The notes: a model not told the origin generated them from the sequence alone. Positions 21,445 to 30,514 are shown, numbered from the stretch's first letter. The stretch is DNA of 37,365 bases from Candidatus Nomurabacteria bacterium (GCA_016196605.1 JACPXJ010000002.1:1-37365); one strand, 5' to 3'. Program-made: numbers and translations.

Positions 21445-24096
21445 TTATCTCGCTTTAAACAATTTAATATAGTACTCTTTATCAAAAAAATGGCTCTTGC
21501 TGCGCAATATGTACTTTGCGCTCTCAACAAGAATAATATTCAGAACGATCCAAAAAAGAATAAAAGGCAGCCACGAGAAAGGAAGTGGGGCGAGCTCAAA
21601 AATATTTCTAAGCGCTGGCAAAGTCATTGTCAGAACCAGAATCGTTACTGCAACAAGAATACTCCAGTTGAGTTTTTTATTAGAAAAAATTTTATAAGAG
21701 AAAAGCGGGCGATGCAGGCTCCGGAAAGAAAAAGAAATCGCCAGAATGTAGGAAGAGAAGCAGGCGAAAAAGACAGAGCGGGCAACAGGAAGGTCAAGAC
21801 CGATCTCCAATAGGAAATAGTAGAGAATAAACAAAAGAAGCGAGCTCAAGATCCCGACGCCAAAAATAAATATTTTTACACTTTTAGTAAATATGAGATT
21901 AGACCCAGTTATTTTTTTCTTTTCCTTATCCATATTCTCGTCAAAAGCGAATGCCAGCGCCGGCAAACTTCCGGTAAAGAGATTCACCCAGATTATCTGG
22001 AGCGCGGTAATGGGAAGCGGCAGGGCAAAAAGTAAAGCTCCGCCGATAACAAATACCTCATCAAAGGAATTCGACATAAGATACGTGAAGGCCTTCCGGA
22101 TATTGGCGAGAATTCTCCTGCCTTCATCGATCGCCATGCTGATAGTTTCAAAATTATCATCCAGGAGAACCATGTCGGATGCGGATTTGGCCACATCACT
22201 GCCGGACCCCAGCGCTATGCCGATATCCATTGCCTTGAGGGACGGCGCATCGTTTACTCCGTCTCCCGTCATAGCCACTATCTCTCCCAGCCGCTGATAC
22301 AGCCGGCCGATATGGAGCTTGTCTTCAGGCGTAACCCGAGCGAATATTTTTATTTTTGGAATGATGCCGAGGAGCTCTGCATCGGACAAGCTCTGTAGAT
22401 TCGCTCCGGAGAGCACTTCCTCTTCTTTAACCTCCCAATCCAAACTTTTTGCCACTGAAACAGCTGTTCCAAGCAGATCTCCGGTCACCAGAACCATTTT
22501 CATTCCATGCGATTCTATATTCTTTATCGCAAGAGGAACTCCTGGCCGAATAGGATCGTAAAAGACAAAAATTCCGAGAAAGTCAAGCTCGGCCGCATCT
22601 TCCACTTTGAAATTTCTCTTGTGTTTTTTGGGGATGGTGGCAAGGCCGATCAGCCGTTTGCCTTCGCGGCTGGTCTCTTCAATCCAGGATTCTATCCGCA
22701 AATATTCTTCTTTGCTAATTTTTGATCTAGAAAGCAGGATATCGGGCGCGCCCATAAATATATACTGCCCGTCTTTATCGCTAACGGAAAATTTATTGGT
22801 AGAATTAAATGGGAGAACTATGTGAGAAGTGAGAGAAGAAATAACGTTGAGCGGAATACCGTGCTGTCGGCAGGCTTTCGCAATGTTCACTTCGAAGGGC
22901 CGGCCCCGGAAAACCCATTTACTTGCATTTTCCTCCGGATTTTCAATCGAAACGTCGACATTAGAGAGGGACAGTTCAAGCAATTGTTTTTGCTCCGGAG
23001 AAAATGCCTTAAGCGATGCCTTTTCTCCATTCGCATCATGCCCCCCTAGGATTTTTTTTACTTCACTTATGCTCACCAGCCGCATATCCGCAAGCGTAAG
23101 CGTTCCTGTCTTATCCGTCATAATGAGAGTCGTTGATCCGAGAGTCTCGGACGCAGTGAGTTTCCTGACAATTCCCTTTTTGCCGGCAATTCGCTCGGAT
23201 CCCATTGCGAGAATCACAGTAAGAACTATCGGCAGCGCCTCCGGCACCGCTCCGACAGCGACTGCCGCCGAAAGAATGAGCATAGGAATAAGCGAAACGC
23301 CTCTAGTTACCCCTAAGATTAAAATGAGAAAAACAATGAAGCACACCACAAAGAAAATCAGCCATGCTAATCGCCCTACGCCCCTTTGCAGAGGAGTTTT
23401 TGTCCTCTTAGTTTTAGAAACTACGCTTGCAATTTTTCCAATTTCAGTTTCGTTGCCTGTACCGTATACGATTCCCGCGGCATAACCCTGCACCACCAAG
23501 CTCCCCGCGTGCGCGATATTCTTGCGCTCTGCCACAGGCGCGGTAAAAGCCGCTGTCTCGATACCCTTTTCTACAGGCGTAGACTCTCCGGTAAGTATCG
23601 CCTCATCCACGCTGAAATCGTTTACGGAAATTATGCGGGCATCAGCCGGCACCCGAGCGCCGTACGATAATTTTATTATGTCTCCGGGAACTAAAAGCAA
23701 AGAATCTATCTCTTGCTCAACGCCATTTCTGATTACTCTCGCCCGATCTTTTATATAAGTCGTGAGTTTATCCAGCGTGTTTTCAGCATGATACTCATGA
23801 TAAAAGCCCAGAAACACATTTAGAAGCACAGCCAGAACAATAATAATGGTCTCGGCCGTTTCGCCAAGAATAAAAGTAAGGGTGCCGGCGCCCACAAGCA
23901 GGAAGATAAGCGGACTTAAAAACTGTTTTAGAAATAAAGCTATGAAACTTATCTTTTCTTTTCCATGAAAAGTATTATTACCGTATTGGGCCAGGCGGGC
24001 AGAAGCTTCCTTATCGGTTATTCCGGCCAAGGTCGAACTCAATTCGGCAATAACCTCTTCTCCTTTTTTTGCCCAAGGTTGTTTAATTATCTCCAT
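21445..24096 (-). CDS. P-type cation-transporting ATPase (P2, Ca-ATPase-like)
   Basis: 883 aa from the ATG at 24096; the track's 94 extra N-terminal residues are the VKOR gene read out of frame. N-terminal cation-ATPase domain (PWAKKGEEVIAELSSTLAGI), actuator ILTGESTPVEK, M4 ion-binding motif AVPEALPIVLT, phosphorylation motif DKTGTLT, hinge [20 protein letters not shown], and a C-terminal bundle of six helices (LQIIWVNLFTGSLPALAFAF). PEALP and the N-terminal domain favour Ca/Mn or another P2-type cation rather than heavy metals. Overlaps the VKOR gene end by ten bases, so it is co-translated. Confidence 0.93.
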   Translation of the reverse strand: MEIIKQPWAKKGEEVIAELSSTLAGITDKEASARLAQYGNNTFHGKEKISFIALFLKQFLSPLIFLLVGAGTLTFILGETAETIIIVLAVLLNVFLGFYHEYHAENTLDKLTTYIKDRARVIRNGVEQEIDSLLLVPGDIIKLSYGARVPADARIISVNDFSVDEAILTGESTPVEKGIETAAFTAPVAERKNIAHAGSLVVQGYAAGIVYGTGNETEIGKIASVVSKTKRTKTPLQRGVGRLAWLIFFVVCFIVFLILILGVTRGVSLIPMLILSAAVAVGAVPEALPIVLTVILAMGSERIAGKKGIVRKLTASETLGSTTLIMTDKTGTLTLADMRLVSISEVKKILGGHDANGEKASLKAFSPEQKQLLELSLSNVDVSIENPEENASKWVFRGRPFEVNIAKACRQHGIPLNVISSLTSHIVLPFNSTNKFSVSDKDGQYIFMGAPDILLSRSKISKEEYLRIESWIEETSREGKRLIGLATIPKKHKRNFKVEDAAELDFLGIFVFYDPIRPGVPLAIKNIESHGMKMVLVTGDLLGTAVSVAKSLDWEVKEEEVLSGANLQSLSDAELLGIIPKIKIFARVTPEDKLHIGRLYQRLGEIVAMTGDGVNDAPSLKAMDIGIALGSGSDVAKSASDMVLLDDNFETISMAIDEGRRILANIRKAFTYLMSNSFDEVFVIGGALLFALPLPITALQIIWVNLFTGSLPALAFAFDENMDKEKKKITGSNLIFTKSVKIFIFGVGILSSLLLFILYYFLLEIGLDLPVARSVFFACFSSYILAISFSFRSLHRPLFSYKIFSNKKLNWSILVAVTILVLTMTLPALRNIFELAPLPFSWLPFILFWIVLNIILVESAKYILRSKSHFFDKEYYIKLFKAR

Positions 24097-24509
24097 ATTA
24101 TTAAAATGAAAATAAGAAAACAAATAATCGCGGAAACAATACACCAAGAGCATCCTTTTTTCAAAATAAAAATCTGCACGCCTATAAGATACGCGGAAAA
24201 AAGAAGAGCAAGCAGAGAGACGAGGGCTGTTAAGCCGAGAAAAATATTGGGCAAAATTTGTCCTAAAAAAATAGAACCGAGATAAAAAACTGATATAAAA
24301 GCATAATAAATCATGCCAAAAATCTCTACTGGCACGCCGAAAAATCGGGAATAATCGCTGTGGACCACAGCATGGCAATCAAACCCAATCGGACAAATAA
24401 GAGGCATGTTTTTTACTTTATGGTTACGGATATGTTTGGCCACCATAAAACCGGCTATTCCTAAGACAAGAATTATTATCTGCGTCAAAATATCATTTGA
24501 AAATAGCAT
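24087..24509 (-). CDS. VKOR-family membrane thiol oxidoreductase
   Basis: 140 aa, four transmembrane helices. Characteristic cysteines: loop pair in CPIGFDCHAVVHSDYSRFFG and active-site CSWC near the last helix (KKGCSWCIVSAIICF). VKOR enzymes regenerate disulfides in exported proteins by passing electrons to quinones. No fused thioredoxin domain is present. The gene starts leaderless-style six bases after TGCTATAAT and overlaps the P-type ATPase start. Confidence 0.9.
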   Translation of the reverse strand: MLFSNDILTQIIILVLGIAGFMVAKHIRNHKVKNMPLICPIGFDCHAVVHSDYSRFFGVPVEIFGMIYYAFISVFYLGSIFLGQILPNIFLGLTALVSLLALLFSAYLIGVQIFILKKGCSWCIVSAIICFLIFILIIWR

Positions 24510-24515
24510 GAGAAA

Positions 24516-24524
24516 ATTATAGCA
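24516..24524 (-). promoter_or_regulatory. VKOR promoter, extended -10, leaderless type
   Basis: TGCTATAAT with the -10 at 24516-24521, six bases before the ATG; no good -35, consistent with an extended -10 promoter. Confidence 0.55.
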
Positions 24525-24579
24525 TACAATGTGTGGCTCCCTTAAAGAAAAATTTCAAAAAGTAAAATCAATGTGTGAT

Positions 24580-25059
24580 TTATGGAAAATTAACAGCTAC
24601 GCAATACCAATATGCGTCGTTGTAGCAAGATAGATTAGTGTTAGGAATATTTTCCATGTGCTGAACGATTCTATACCCCTGACCGGACTTTTCACTTCTA
24701 TATTGTATTTTACATTCTCCCGTTATCGGATCGTCAATATAAGTAGTTAAGAATCCTTCATCAATTAGTGGTTTTAAGAATGTATTAGTTGGATCATTGT
24801 CTCCGCGGAAACCACCGCAATCCCTTCCCCATGTAGCAGTACTCCATTCCGGGTATCTGCCGTATTTATAATAATAAAATTCAAGAGCCGTTCCTATAGA
24901 TTTTAGTTCAGAAAGGCGACGCGCGTCTCGTGCTTTTACACGCGCAGTATTTAAACTGGCAAGAACAACTGACGATAAAATACCAATAATTGCAATAACA
25001 ACAAGGAGCTCTATCAGCGTAAATCCCTGGTTCTTTTTTTTGTTATATGATTTTATCAT
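24580..25059 (-). CDS. Type IV pilin-like protein
   Basis: 159 aa with a class III/IV prepilin leader: KKKNQGFTLIELLVVIAIIG, where cleavage after G and methylation of F are expected, followed by the hydrophobic helix and ARDARRLSELKSIGTALEFY. The globular part carries four cysteines (CGG, GECK, LSCYND, WYCV), likely two disulfides, which fits the nearby VKOR. It overlaps the upstream small membrane protein by ATGA. Pili of this sort are common in episymbiotic CPR bacteria for attachment and DNA uptake (family knowledge; role here inferred). Confidence 0.9.
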   Translation of the reverse strand: MIKSYNKKKNQGFTLIELLVVIAIIGILSSVVLASLNTARVKARDARRLSELKSIGTALEFYYYKYGRYPEWSTATWGRDCGGFRGDNDPTNTFLKPLIDEGFLTTYIDDPITGECKIQYRSEKSGQGYRIVQHMENIPNTNLSCYNDAYWYCVAVNFP

Positions 25060-25319
25060 ATTGGAAACTCGCTCATTACTCTTTCAGGAGGTAAGTCCTG
25101 ACCACCTCCCAAAAAAAACAAAAACAGCGAAATAATAATCGCCGCCGCCGCAAACCCGATCAAAACATAATTCGCCTGTTTTTCATCTTTAATTGCTCCA
25201 CCAGAATATTTAATCACCCACTCTGTGATTTTTGGCGTTGCCGTTTGAAAAGATCGGGCAGAGTGTTGAAACTCTTCGCCCTCAAACACTATTTTCCCCG
25301 GTTCGTTGTTTTGGTCCAT
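25056..25319 (-). CDS. Small single-span membrane protein
   Basis: 87 aa: acidic N-terminal 45 residues, a charged stretch IKDEKQAN, one transmembrane helix (YVLIGFAAAAIIISLFLFFL), and a short tail LPPERVMSEFPI. No recognised family. Translationally coupled to the pilin gene by four-base overlap, so it may help pilin export or assembly; this is inference. Confidence 0.65.
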   Translation of the reverse strand: MDQNNEPGKIVFEGEEFQHSARSFQTATPKITEWVIKYSGGAIKDEKQANYVLIGFAAAAIIISLFLFFLGGGQDLPPERVMSEFPI

Positions 25320-25449
25320 AACTTTCTAAAAATATTGTTGCAGTTTTGATTTTCCACAACTGTTTTAATTATATCACTTACGCCCCCTGCAAGAAAAAAG
25401 TGGACTATTTCAACAACTTATCCACCGAAAAAATCATTGAGTTCCTTAT

Positions 25450-25535
25450 TGGTGCGCGGGAGAGGAATCGCACCTCCACGCCCTTGCGGGCACTGCCACC
25501 TCAAGGCAGCTCGGCTACTGTTACGACACCCGCGC
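25450..25535 (-). tRNA. tRNA-Leu (GAG), atypical D and T loops
   Basis: Acceptor GCGCGGG/CCCGCGC, discriminator A, encoded CCA; anticodon arm CTGCC-TTGAGGT-GGCAG (anticodon GAG); long variable arm GCCC-GCAA-GGGC typical of tRNA-Leu. Odd: the D loop (TAACAGTAGC) lacks the G18G19 pair and the T loop reads TGCGATT, with G instead of T55. The changes hit the two loops that normally touch each other. Confidence 0.85.
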
Positions 25536-25559
25536 ATATTTAGTAGTATATCAGATTCA

Positions 25560-26030
25560 CTAAGCAGCTTTAACCTCTTCGGCTGGACCTTCTGATGCTT
25601 CTTCAGTCTCTAGATTAATTACCGAACGCATTTTTTTGCGGACATCTTTGATAGCTTTATCACGGATATAGTACAGCTTGGATCTGCGGGCCCTAGCTTT
25701 CTTGGTCACTTCAATTTTATCCACCATCGGAGAGTACAGCGGAAAAATTCTTTCCACTCCCACCCCGGACGCGATTTTTCTCACAGTGAAAGTGGCGCCG
25801 AGTTCTGTACCGTGCTTCCTTGCAAGGACAATGCCCTCAAAAGCCTGCAGTCGGTACTTTGGGGCTGATGGCTTCTTGGCTTCGCCCTTCTTGGCATCTT
25901 TTTTGTCAGCCGCTTTTTCCTCTAAAATCTTGGACCACACGATTATAGTGTCGCCTGCCTTAAAATCAAGCCGCTTGCGAGCCTCCATATCTACCGGACT
26001 CCATTTTATATTGCTTGTTATGACTGTCAT
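25560..26030 (-). CDS. rplS: 50S ribosomal protein bL19
   Basis: 156 aa. Core bL19 blocks: [75 protein letters not shown] and YYIRD. A Lys/Ala-rich insertion ([20 protein letters not shown]) replaces the short loop after the second strand and an acidic tail ([17 protein letters not shown]) extends the C-terminus; both are charged and probably flexible. Single gene, no trmD or rimM neighbour. Confidence 0.95.
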   Translation of the reverse strand: MTVITSNIKWSPVDMEARKRLDFKAGDTIIVWSKILEEKAADKKDAKKGEAKKPSAPKYRLQAFEGIVLARKHGTELGATFTVRKIASGVGVERIFPLYSPMVDKIEVTKKARARRSKLYYIRDKAIKDVRKKMRSVINLETEEASEGPAEEVKAA

Positions 26031-26119
26031 ATTAGTTCGTACACTTTAGCATAAAATATTTTTTGGGGCAAATTTAAAATAGACCAAATATCATAATAGA
26101 CACGGCCGTTGCTATTATA

Positions 26120-26839
26120 TTATCTTGTTAATTCTTTAAATTCTTTCGGCAACGATGACTCCACTTTGATAGTTTCTCCTTTTAGGTTCTTAAACTCGAT
26201 AGATTTAGCGTGAAGTGCAAGACGCTTAAAACCAGGAGGACACATACCCGCTGGATTATAAAGCGAATCGCAGGCGACTGGATGATTGATATATTTCATA
26301 TGGACGCGGATCTGATGTGTCCGGCCAGTTTTTGGCTTCACTTCCAAAAAAGTGAAGCTACCGATAATACTGATACCCTTCTGATTAACACTGATATCAG
26401 GGTCGATCTGTTTTTGATCAGTTTTTATCCGTAGGTGCTTTAGCACCCTGTATTCCGTAATCGCCTCCCGCATTTCTCCGCGCGCGCCGCGGCCAGCAAG
26501 ATACCGGCGGAAATCTCTTGGACTTCGTCCAATCGGCTTGTTGATCATTCCCCGATCATTTCGAAACGAACCGCTTACTATAGCGTTATAAATTTTCTTC
26601 ACAACTCTCTCTTGAAATTGCTTTTTGAGGGCCCCATGAGCTTTTTCATTTTTGGCTATGAGCATCACTCCTGAGGTTTCTCTATCCAAACGGTGCGCTA
26701 GTTCTGCTTTGGGATATTTTTTTCTAGCCCAGTCTAAAATTGTCCTGCCCTCTGCAATCTTGTCCGGATGAGCCAAAACACCCGAGGGCTTATCAATAGC
26801 CAAAATATCCTTGTCCTCGTATAAAACTTTGATTTTCAT
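26120..26839 (-). CDS. RluA-family pseudouridine synthase
   Basis: 239 aa with the catalytic motif HRLDRETSGVMLIAKNEKAH (catalytic Asp), preceded by YEDKDILAIDKPSGVLAHP and followed by EVKPKTGRTHQIRVHMKYIN. There is no N-terminal S4 domain. Between YRVLKHLRIK and FTFLEV there are roughly 20 extra residues (TDQKQIDPDISVNQKGISII) encoded by a region full of short inverted repeats. It overlaps the eno end by ATGA, so it is the last gene of the glycolytic operon. rRNA target not determinable. Confidence 0.9.
   Translation of the reverse strand: MKIKVLYEDKDILAIDKPSGVLAHPDKIAEGRTILDWARKKYPKAELAHRLDRETSGVMLIAKNEKAHGALKKQFQERVVKKIYNAIVSGSFRNDRGMINKPIGRSPRDFRRYLAGRGARGEMREAITEYRVLKHLRIKTDQKQIDPDISVNQKGISIIGSFTFLEVKPKTGRTHQIRVHMKYINHPVACDSLYNPAGMCPPGFKRLALHAKSIEFKNLKGETIKVESSLPKEFKELTR
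26335..26358. repeat. Intragenic hairpin in the pseudouridine synthase gene
   Basis: GCTTCACTT, 6-base loop, AAGTGAAGC (9-bp arms), next to further small repeats (CTGAT/ATCAG around 26381-26400, GGTGC-TTTA-GCACC at 26434-26447). Coincides with a length expansion before EVKPKTGRTHQ. Confidence 0.5.
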
Positions 26840-28095
26840 AAGCTGTTGCGGCTAATAATATTTCCAATCTCCATCAACCTATCGTATTTACAAACTCTCT
26901 CCCCTCGCGCAAGCGAACCGGCTTTGATCCAATCGCACCCAAGTCCCACAGCGAGATCGGCGATAAACGTATCTGTCGTCTCACCCGACCGGTGAGATAT
27001 GAACGGCAGCCAACCCTGCTTTTTTGTCAATTGTATCGCTTCTATAGTTTCTGAAAGAGTGCCAATTTGATTTAATTTTATCAGTATCGAATTTACAGAT
27101 TTCTTTTCCACGGCAGTCTTTATCCTTTCTATATTTGTAACAGTCAAGTCGTCACCGACAATTTTTATCTTTTTACCCATTCTTTCAGTCATTTCAGTAA
27201 AACCCTGCCAATCATCCTCCGCTAGAGGGTCTTCAATAAAAACAATGGGATATATATCAACTAATTTTTCATACCAATCAATCATTTTTTTATTTGTATT
27301 TTTTTCTTCTACTCCGGATATCTTTAGCTCATATATGCCATTTTTGTAAAAACTAGAGGCAGCGGCATCTATTCCGATTTTGACTTGGTCAAAAGAATAG
27401 CCAGAATCTGCAATCGCCTGCCTAATAAGTTCAAAGGCTTCTTCGTTGGAGGTTAATTTTGGAGCAAATCCACCCTCATCTCCGACACTTACCGCATAAC
27501 CTTTAGTTTGCAATATTTTTTTTAAGGAATAAATGATTTCTGCCGCAGCTTCTATTTTTCTGGCAAAAGAATCAAGGCCGACCGGCGCGAGCATGAATTC
27601 CTGCAGGTCAAGTCCGCTGTCGGCATGCTCGCCCCCGTTTATTATGTTCAGCATGGGTTGCGGCAGATTGAAAATTTTATTGCCTGCAAGATTTCCCAGA
27701 TATTCGTAAAGCTCAATTTTCTTTTCTGCCGCGCAAGCTCTGGCAAAAGCTAAGGAAACTCCAAGAATGGCATTCGCGCCGAGCCGTGATTTATTTTCTG
27801 TCCCGTCTAGTTTTATAAGACTTTGATCAAGCGCTGACTGATTAAATTCTTTACCTTTTATGTGGCCATAAATTTCAGTATTCACGTTATCGATTGCCTT
27901 AAGCACCCCAAGTCCGTTATATCTGCCCTCATCATGATCGCGCAACTCGCAAGCTTCATGGACGCCAGCGCTTCTGCCGGAAGGTACGGACGCTCTGCCA
28001 GAAATAGCATTCTCTAGTTCACAAGAAACTTCTATCGTTGGCTCGCCACGCGAATCGATAATTTCCGCGGCTTTAATAGATATTATTTTTGACAT
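26836..28095 (-). CDS. eno: Enolase
   Basis: 419 aa, near normal length. 2-phosphoglycerate to phosphoenolpyruvate. Motifs: AAEIIDSRGEPTIEV, VPSGRSAGVHEACELRD, NIINGGEHADSGLDLQEFML, SVGDEGGFAPKL, FIEDPLAEDDWQGF (Mg ligands), GDDLTVTN, KLNQIGTLSETIEAI and SHRSGETTDTFIADLAVG. The catalytic Lys and Glu regions are intact. It follows pyk by three bases and precedes the rlu gene with overlap. Confidence 0.97.
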   Translation of the reverse strand: MSKIISIKAAEIIDSRGEPTIEVSCELENAISGRASVPSGRSAGVHEACELRDHDEGRYNGLGVLKAIDNVNTEIYGHIKGKEFNQSALDQSLIKLDGTENKSRLGANAILGVSLAFARACAAEKKIELYEYLGNLAGNKIFNLPQPMLNIINGGEHADSGLDLQEFMLAPVGLDSFARKIEAAAEIIYSLKKILQTKGYAVSVGDEGGFAPKLTSNEEAFELIRQAIADSGYSFDQVKIGIDAAASSFYKNGIYELKISGVEEKNTNKKMIDWYEKLVDIYPIVFIEDPLAEDDWQGFTEMTERMGKKIKIVGDDLTVTNIERIKTAVEKKSVNSILIKLNQIGTLSETIEAIQLTKKQGWLPFISHRSGETTDTFIADLAVGLGCDWIKAGSLARGERVCKYDRLMEIGNIISRNSL

Positions 28096-28098
28096 ATC

Positions 28099-28902
28099 TT
28101 ATAAAGGATTAATTATGGCATGGCTGTCAATGTGCCGCTCAGCTTCAAGTACGATTTTCTTCATAACAATTATGGCTTCTACGGGATACTTGCCAGAAGC
28201 GGTTTCTTCAGAAAGCATGACGGCGTCGGACCCTTCTAAGATAGCATACGCCACATCAGTCACTTCTGCTCTAGTTGGCAATTTCTTTTCAACCATTGAA
28301 AGAAGCATCTGGGTCGCCACTATTACCGGCTTTCCGGATTTTTTACACATTTTAATTATCTTATCCTGAATAAAAGGCATCCTCTCAAGAGGCACTTCGT
28401 TCCCCAGGTCGCCTCTCGCGACCATGACTGCATCTGACGCATCAATAATCTCTCCTAGAAATTCTAGAGCCATCTTTCTTTCTATTTTTGCGATTATTTT
28501 TTGCTTTCCAGAAAATTGTTTTACGAAACTGCGGCATTTTTCTATGTCAGAAGCTCCCGTGACAAACGATACAGCAACGTATTCTATGCCGTGTTCCGCC
28601 GCAAACTTTAAAAACTCAATATCTTTGAGAGTAATAGCAGAAATATTCTTTTTTTCATATGTATGATCTCTTCCTTCTTGGATTCTTGGTCCGGGCAAAT
28701 CGGCGATTATCGGAATTCTCCGATTAAACCCCTTCGACAGTTCTCGAATAAGTTTTATTTCTTCTTTTCTTTTATCGAGATCACTCCATGAAAAATTCAT
28801 CCTTACCGCATCCAGATTATTTTCAATCATGGATTTAAGAATCTCCGGATGAGACGAAGCCGGGCCTATGGTAGCGATAATTTGCGCCTTTGAATTTTTC
28901 AT
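28099..28902 (-). CDS. Minimal pyruvate kinase (barrel domain only)
   Basis: 267 aa against about 470 for normal pyruvate kinase. The barrel A domain is intact: IIATIGPASSHPEIL, AVRMNFSW, ADLPGPRI, IIAKIERKMAL (catalytic Lys-Glu), VMVARGDLGNEVPLE, KPVIVATQMLLSM, PTRAEVTDVAYAILEGSDAV and MLSEETASGKYPVEA. The B lid domain, normally about 100 residues after GPRI, is reduced to about 14 (EGRDHTYEKKNISA), and the C-terminal regulatory domain is missing altogether; the protein stops after the last barrel helix. Normal stop codon, four-base overlap with gpmA and three-base spacing to eno argue against an assembly break. Activity needs testing. Confidence 0.88.
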   Translation of the reverse strand: MKNSKAQIIATIGPASSHPEILKSMIENNLDAVRMNFSWSDLDKRKEEIKLIRELSKGFNRRIPIIADLPGPRIQEGRDHTYEKKNISAITLKDIEFLKFAAEHGIEYVAVSFVTGASDIEKCRSFVKQFSGKQKIIAKIERKMALEFLGEIIDASDAVMVARGDLGNEVPLERMPFIQDKIIKMCKKSGKPVIVATQMLLSMVEKKLPTRAEVTDVAYAILEGSDAVMLSEETASGKYPVEAIIVMKKIVLEAERHIDSHAIINPL

Positions 28903-29531
28903 GCTGGCACTTGTGATTTAGTTTCTCTAACTTCTTTGTTTAGAATGTGCCCCTCGAGGTCCAAATCGTAAATGAAAAGCGCGCCAAACGGCATCTGAAA
29001 ATCCGCTATGCCGTCCTCAGATATATTTTCTATATATTTAACGAGCGCTCGAAGTGAATTCCCATGCGCCACAACAAGGACATTTTTTTCTTCCTTTAGG
29101 GCTGGCAATACTTTTTTAAGAAAAAAAGGAACGACTCTTTCATATACCATTTTAAGAGTCTCGCCATTTGGCACGGGATAATCCCAAGCTCGGCGCAACT
29201 TATTAAATTTTTCTTCGCCGAGAGATTTCTCTAAATCCCATTTATTCATACCGGTGTATTCTCCATAATCGCGTTCATTTAAAGCCGCAGAGTGAACGGT
29301 TGGCACTTTTTCTAAATTGCAGACATTGAGGATGCAGGATAAAGTCTCAATCGAACGCACTTCCATAGAAGCAAAAGCTTGGTCTATTTTAATATCTTTG
29401 ATAATCAAACCCATGTCCTCAGATTTCTTGAAGCCATATTCAGTCAAATGCGCATCATATTGGCCGGTCCAAAGGCCTAATTTGTTCCATTCTGATTCGT
29501 GATGCCTGGCGATGATGAGTTTGCCTTTCAT
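28899..29531 (-). CDS. gpmA: Phosphoglycerate mutase (2,3-BPG-dependent, GpmA-like)
   Basis: 210 aa histidine phosphatase superfamily. Phosphohistidine motif reads ARHHESEWN rather than the usual RHGxSxWN. The rest is typical: LGLWTGQYDAHLTEYGFKKS, ALNERDYGEYTGMNKWDL (catalytic Glu), WDYPVPNGETLKMVYERV, and VLVVAHGNSLRALVKYIE with the second His. Converts 3- to 2-phosphoglycerate, directly before enolase in the pathway. The end overlaps pyk by ATGA. Confidence 0.92.
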   Translation of the reverse strand: MKGKLIIARHHESEWNKLGLWTGQYDAHLTEYGFKKSEDMGLIIKDIKIDQAFASMEVRSIETLSCILNVCNLEKVPTVHSAALNERDYGEYTGMNKWDLEKSLGEEKFNKLRRAWDYPVPNGETLKMVYERVVPFFLKKVLPALKEEKNVLVVAHGNSLRALVKYIENISEDGIADFQMPFGALFIYDLDLEGHILNKEVRETKSQVPA

Positions 29532-29533
29532 AA

Positions 29534-30508
29534 TTATTTGTTCACTATATTTTTTGGTGTCTTTCCTTCGAGGAAATCAATAATGTTTTGAGCAGCTATT
29601 TCAGCCATTTGATTGCGTGCCTCAATGCTCGCCGAAGCAATATGCGGAGTGAGAATGACATTATCTAGTCGGAGCAGTCCCGGTGCGATGTCCGGCTCAA
29701 ATTCAAATACATCAAGAGCGGCGGCGCTAATAACTTTTTTTTGTAAGGCTTCTAAGAGATCTTTTTCATCTACCACCGCTCCGCGAGAAGTATTAATCAG
29801 GAAGCTAGCCGGCTTCATGAGTGAAAGATTGCTTTTGTTTATGAGATGTTTAGTTGAATCAAGCAAAGGAACATGCAAGCTGACCACATCCGATATTTTT
29901 AATATTTCTTCAACTGATTTCAGGTAGACGGCCCCATGCTCCTTTTCGATCCGCTCATTTCTTACAAGATCAGTATAGAGAATCTTCATACCCAAACCTT
30001 TGGAATAATATGCCACCCGCTCGCCAATCCTTCCGGCGCCGATGAGGCCAAGAGTTTTACCCAGAATGTCTGTGCCGATAAAATTCATAGCTCTCCAGCC
30101 TTTATACTTGCCTTGACGCACAAATTCGTCAGCTTCGACAATCCTGGCTGCGAGAGCAAGCATAAGAGCAATCGTATGTTCTGCTACAGCTTCAGAAGAC
30201 ATATCAGCAGGCGCATTGGCAATGTGTATGTTTCTCTTTTTCGCTTCCATAACATCGATATTGTCATAACCAGTAGCATAGTTGGCATACAATTTTATAC
30301 TCGGAACAGCATCGAAGACATGCCTATCTATTTTATCGGTTAAAAAACAAAGTACCGCATCATAGTCCTTATTTTTAAGAAATTTTATTAGTTTTCTCTG
30401 CGTGAGTATGGATTCTTTTGGGTTGCTATCTATTAAATACCCTTTATCTTTGAGCATTTTTATTCCTATTTCAGGAATTTTTCCAGTTATAAAAATACTT
30501 TTTGTCAT
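29534..30508 (-). CDS. D-2-hydroxyacid dehydrogenase (NAD-dependent)
   Basis: 324 aa. Rossmann motif GKTLGLIGAGRIGERVAYYS, catalytic Arg in NTSRGAVVDEKDLLEAL, Glu in ALDVFEFEPDI, His in TPHIASAS. Closest by eye to glyoxylate/hydroxypyruvate reductases (GyaR type; YANYATGYDNIDVMEAKKRN), though D-lactate or phosphoglycerate dehydrogenase cannot be excluded. As first gene before gpmA, pyk and eno it may re-oxidise NADH at the end of glycolysis. TAAAAT six bases before the ATG marks a leaderless start. Confidence 0.9.
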   Translation of the reverse strand: MTKSIFITGKIPEIGIKMLKDKGYLIDSNPKESILTQRKLIKFLKNKDYDAVLCFLTDKIDRHVFDAVPSIKLYANYATGYDNIDVMEAKKRNIHIANAPADMSSEAVAEHTIALMLALAARIVEADEFVRQGKYKGWRAMNFIGTDILGKTLGLIGAGRIGERVAYYSKGLGMKILYTDLVRNERIEKEHGAVYLKSVEEILKISDVVSLHVPLLDSTKHLINKSNLSLMKPASFLINTSRGAVVDEKDLLEALQKKVISAAALDVFEFEPDIAPGLLRLDNVILTPHIASASIEARNQMAEIAAQNIIDFLEGKTPKNIVNK

Positions 30509-30514
30509 GGACGC

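Noticed and set aside
24097-24378. 94-residue N-terminal extension of the P-type ATPase
   Set aside because: It is the VKOR coding region in another frame; homology of the ATPase begins at MEIIKQPW.
28407-28423. GGTCGC/GCGACC hairpin in pyk as another inserted element
   Set aside because: It encodes the conserved ARGDLG motif, so it cannot be an insertion.
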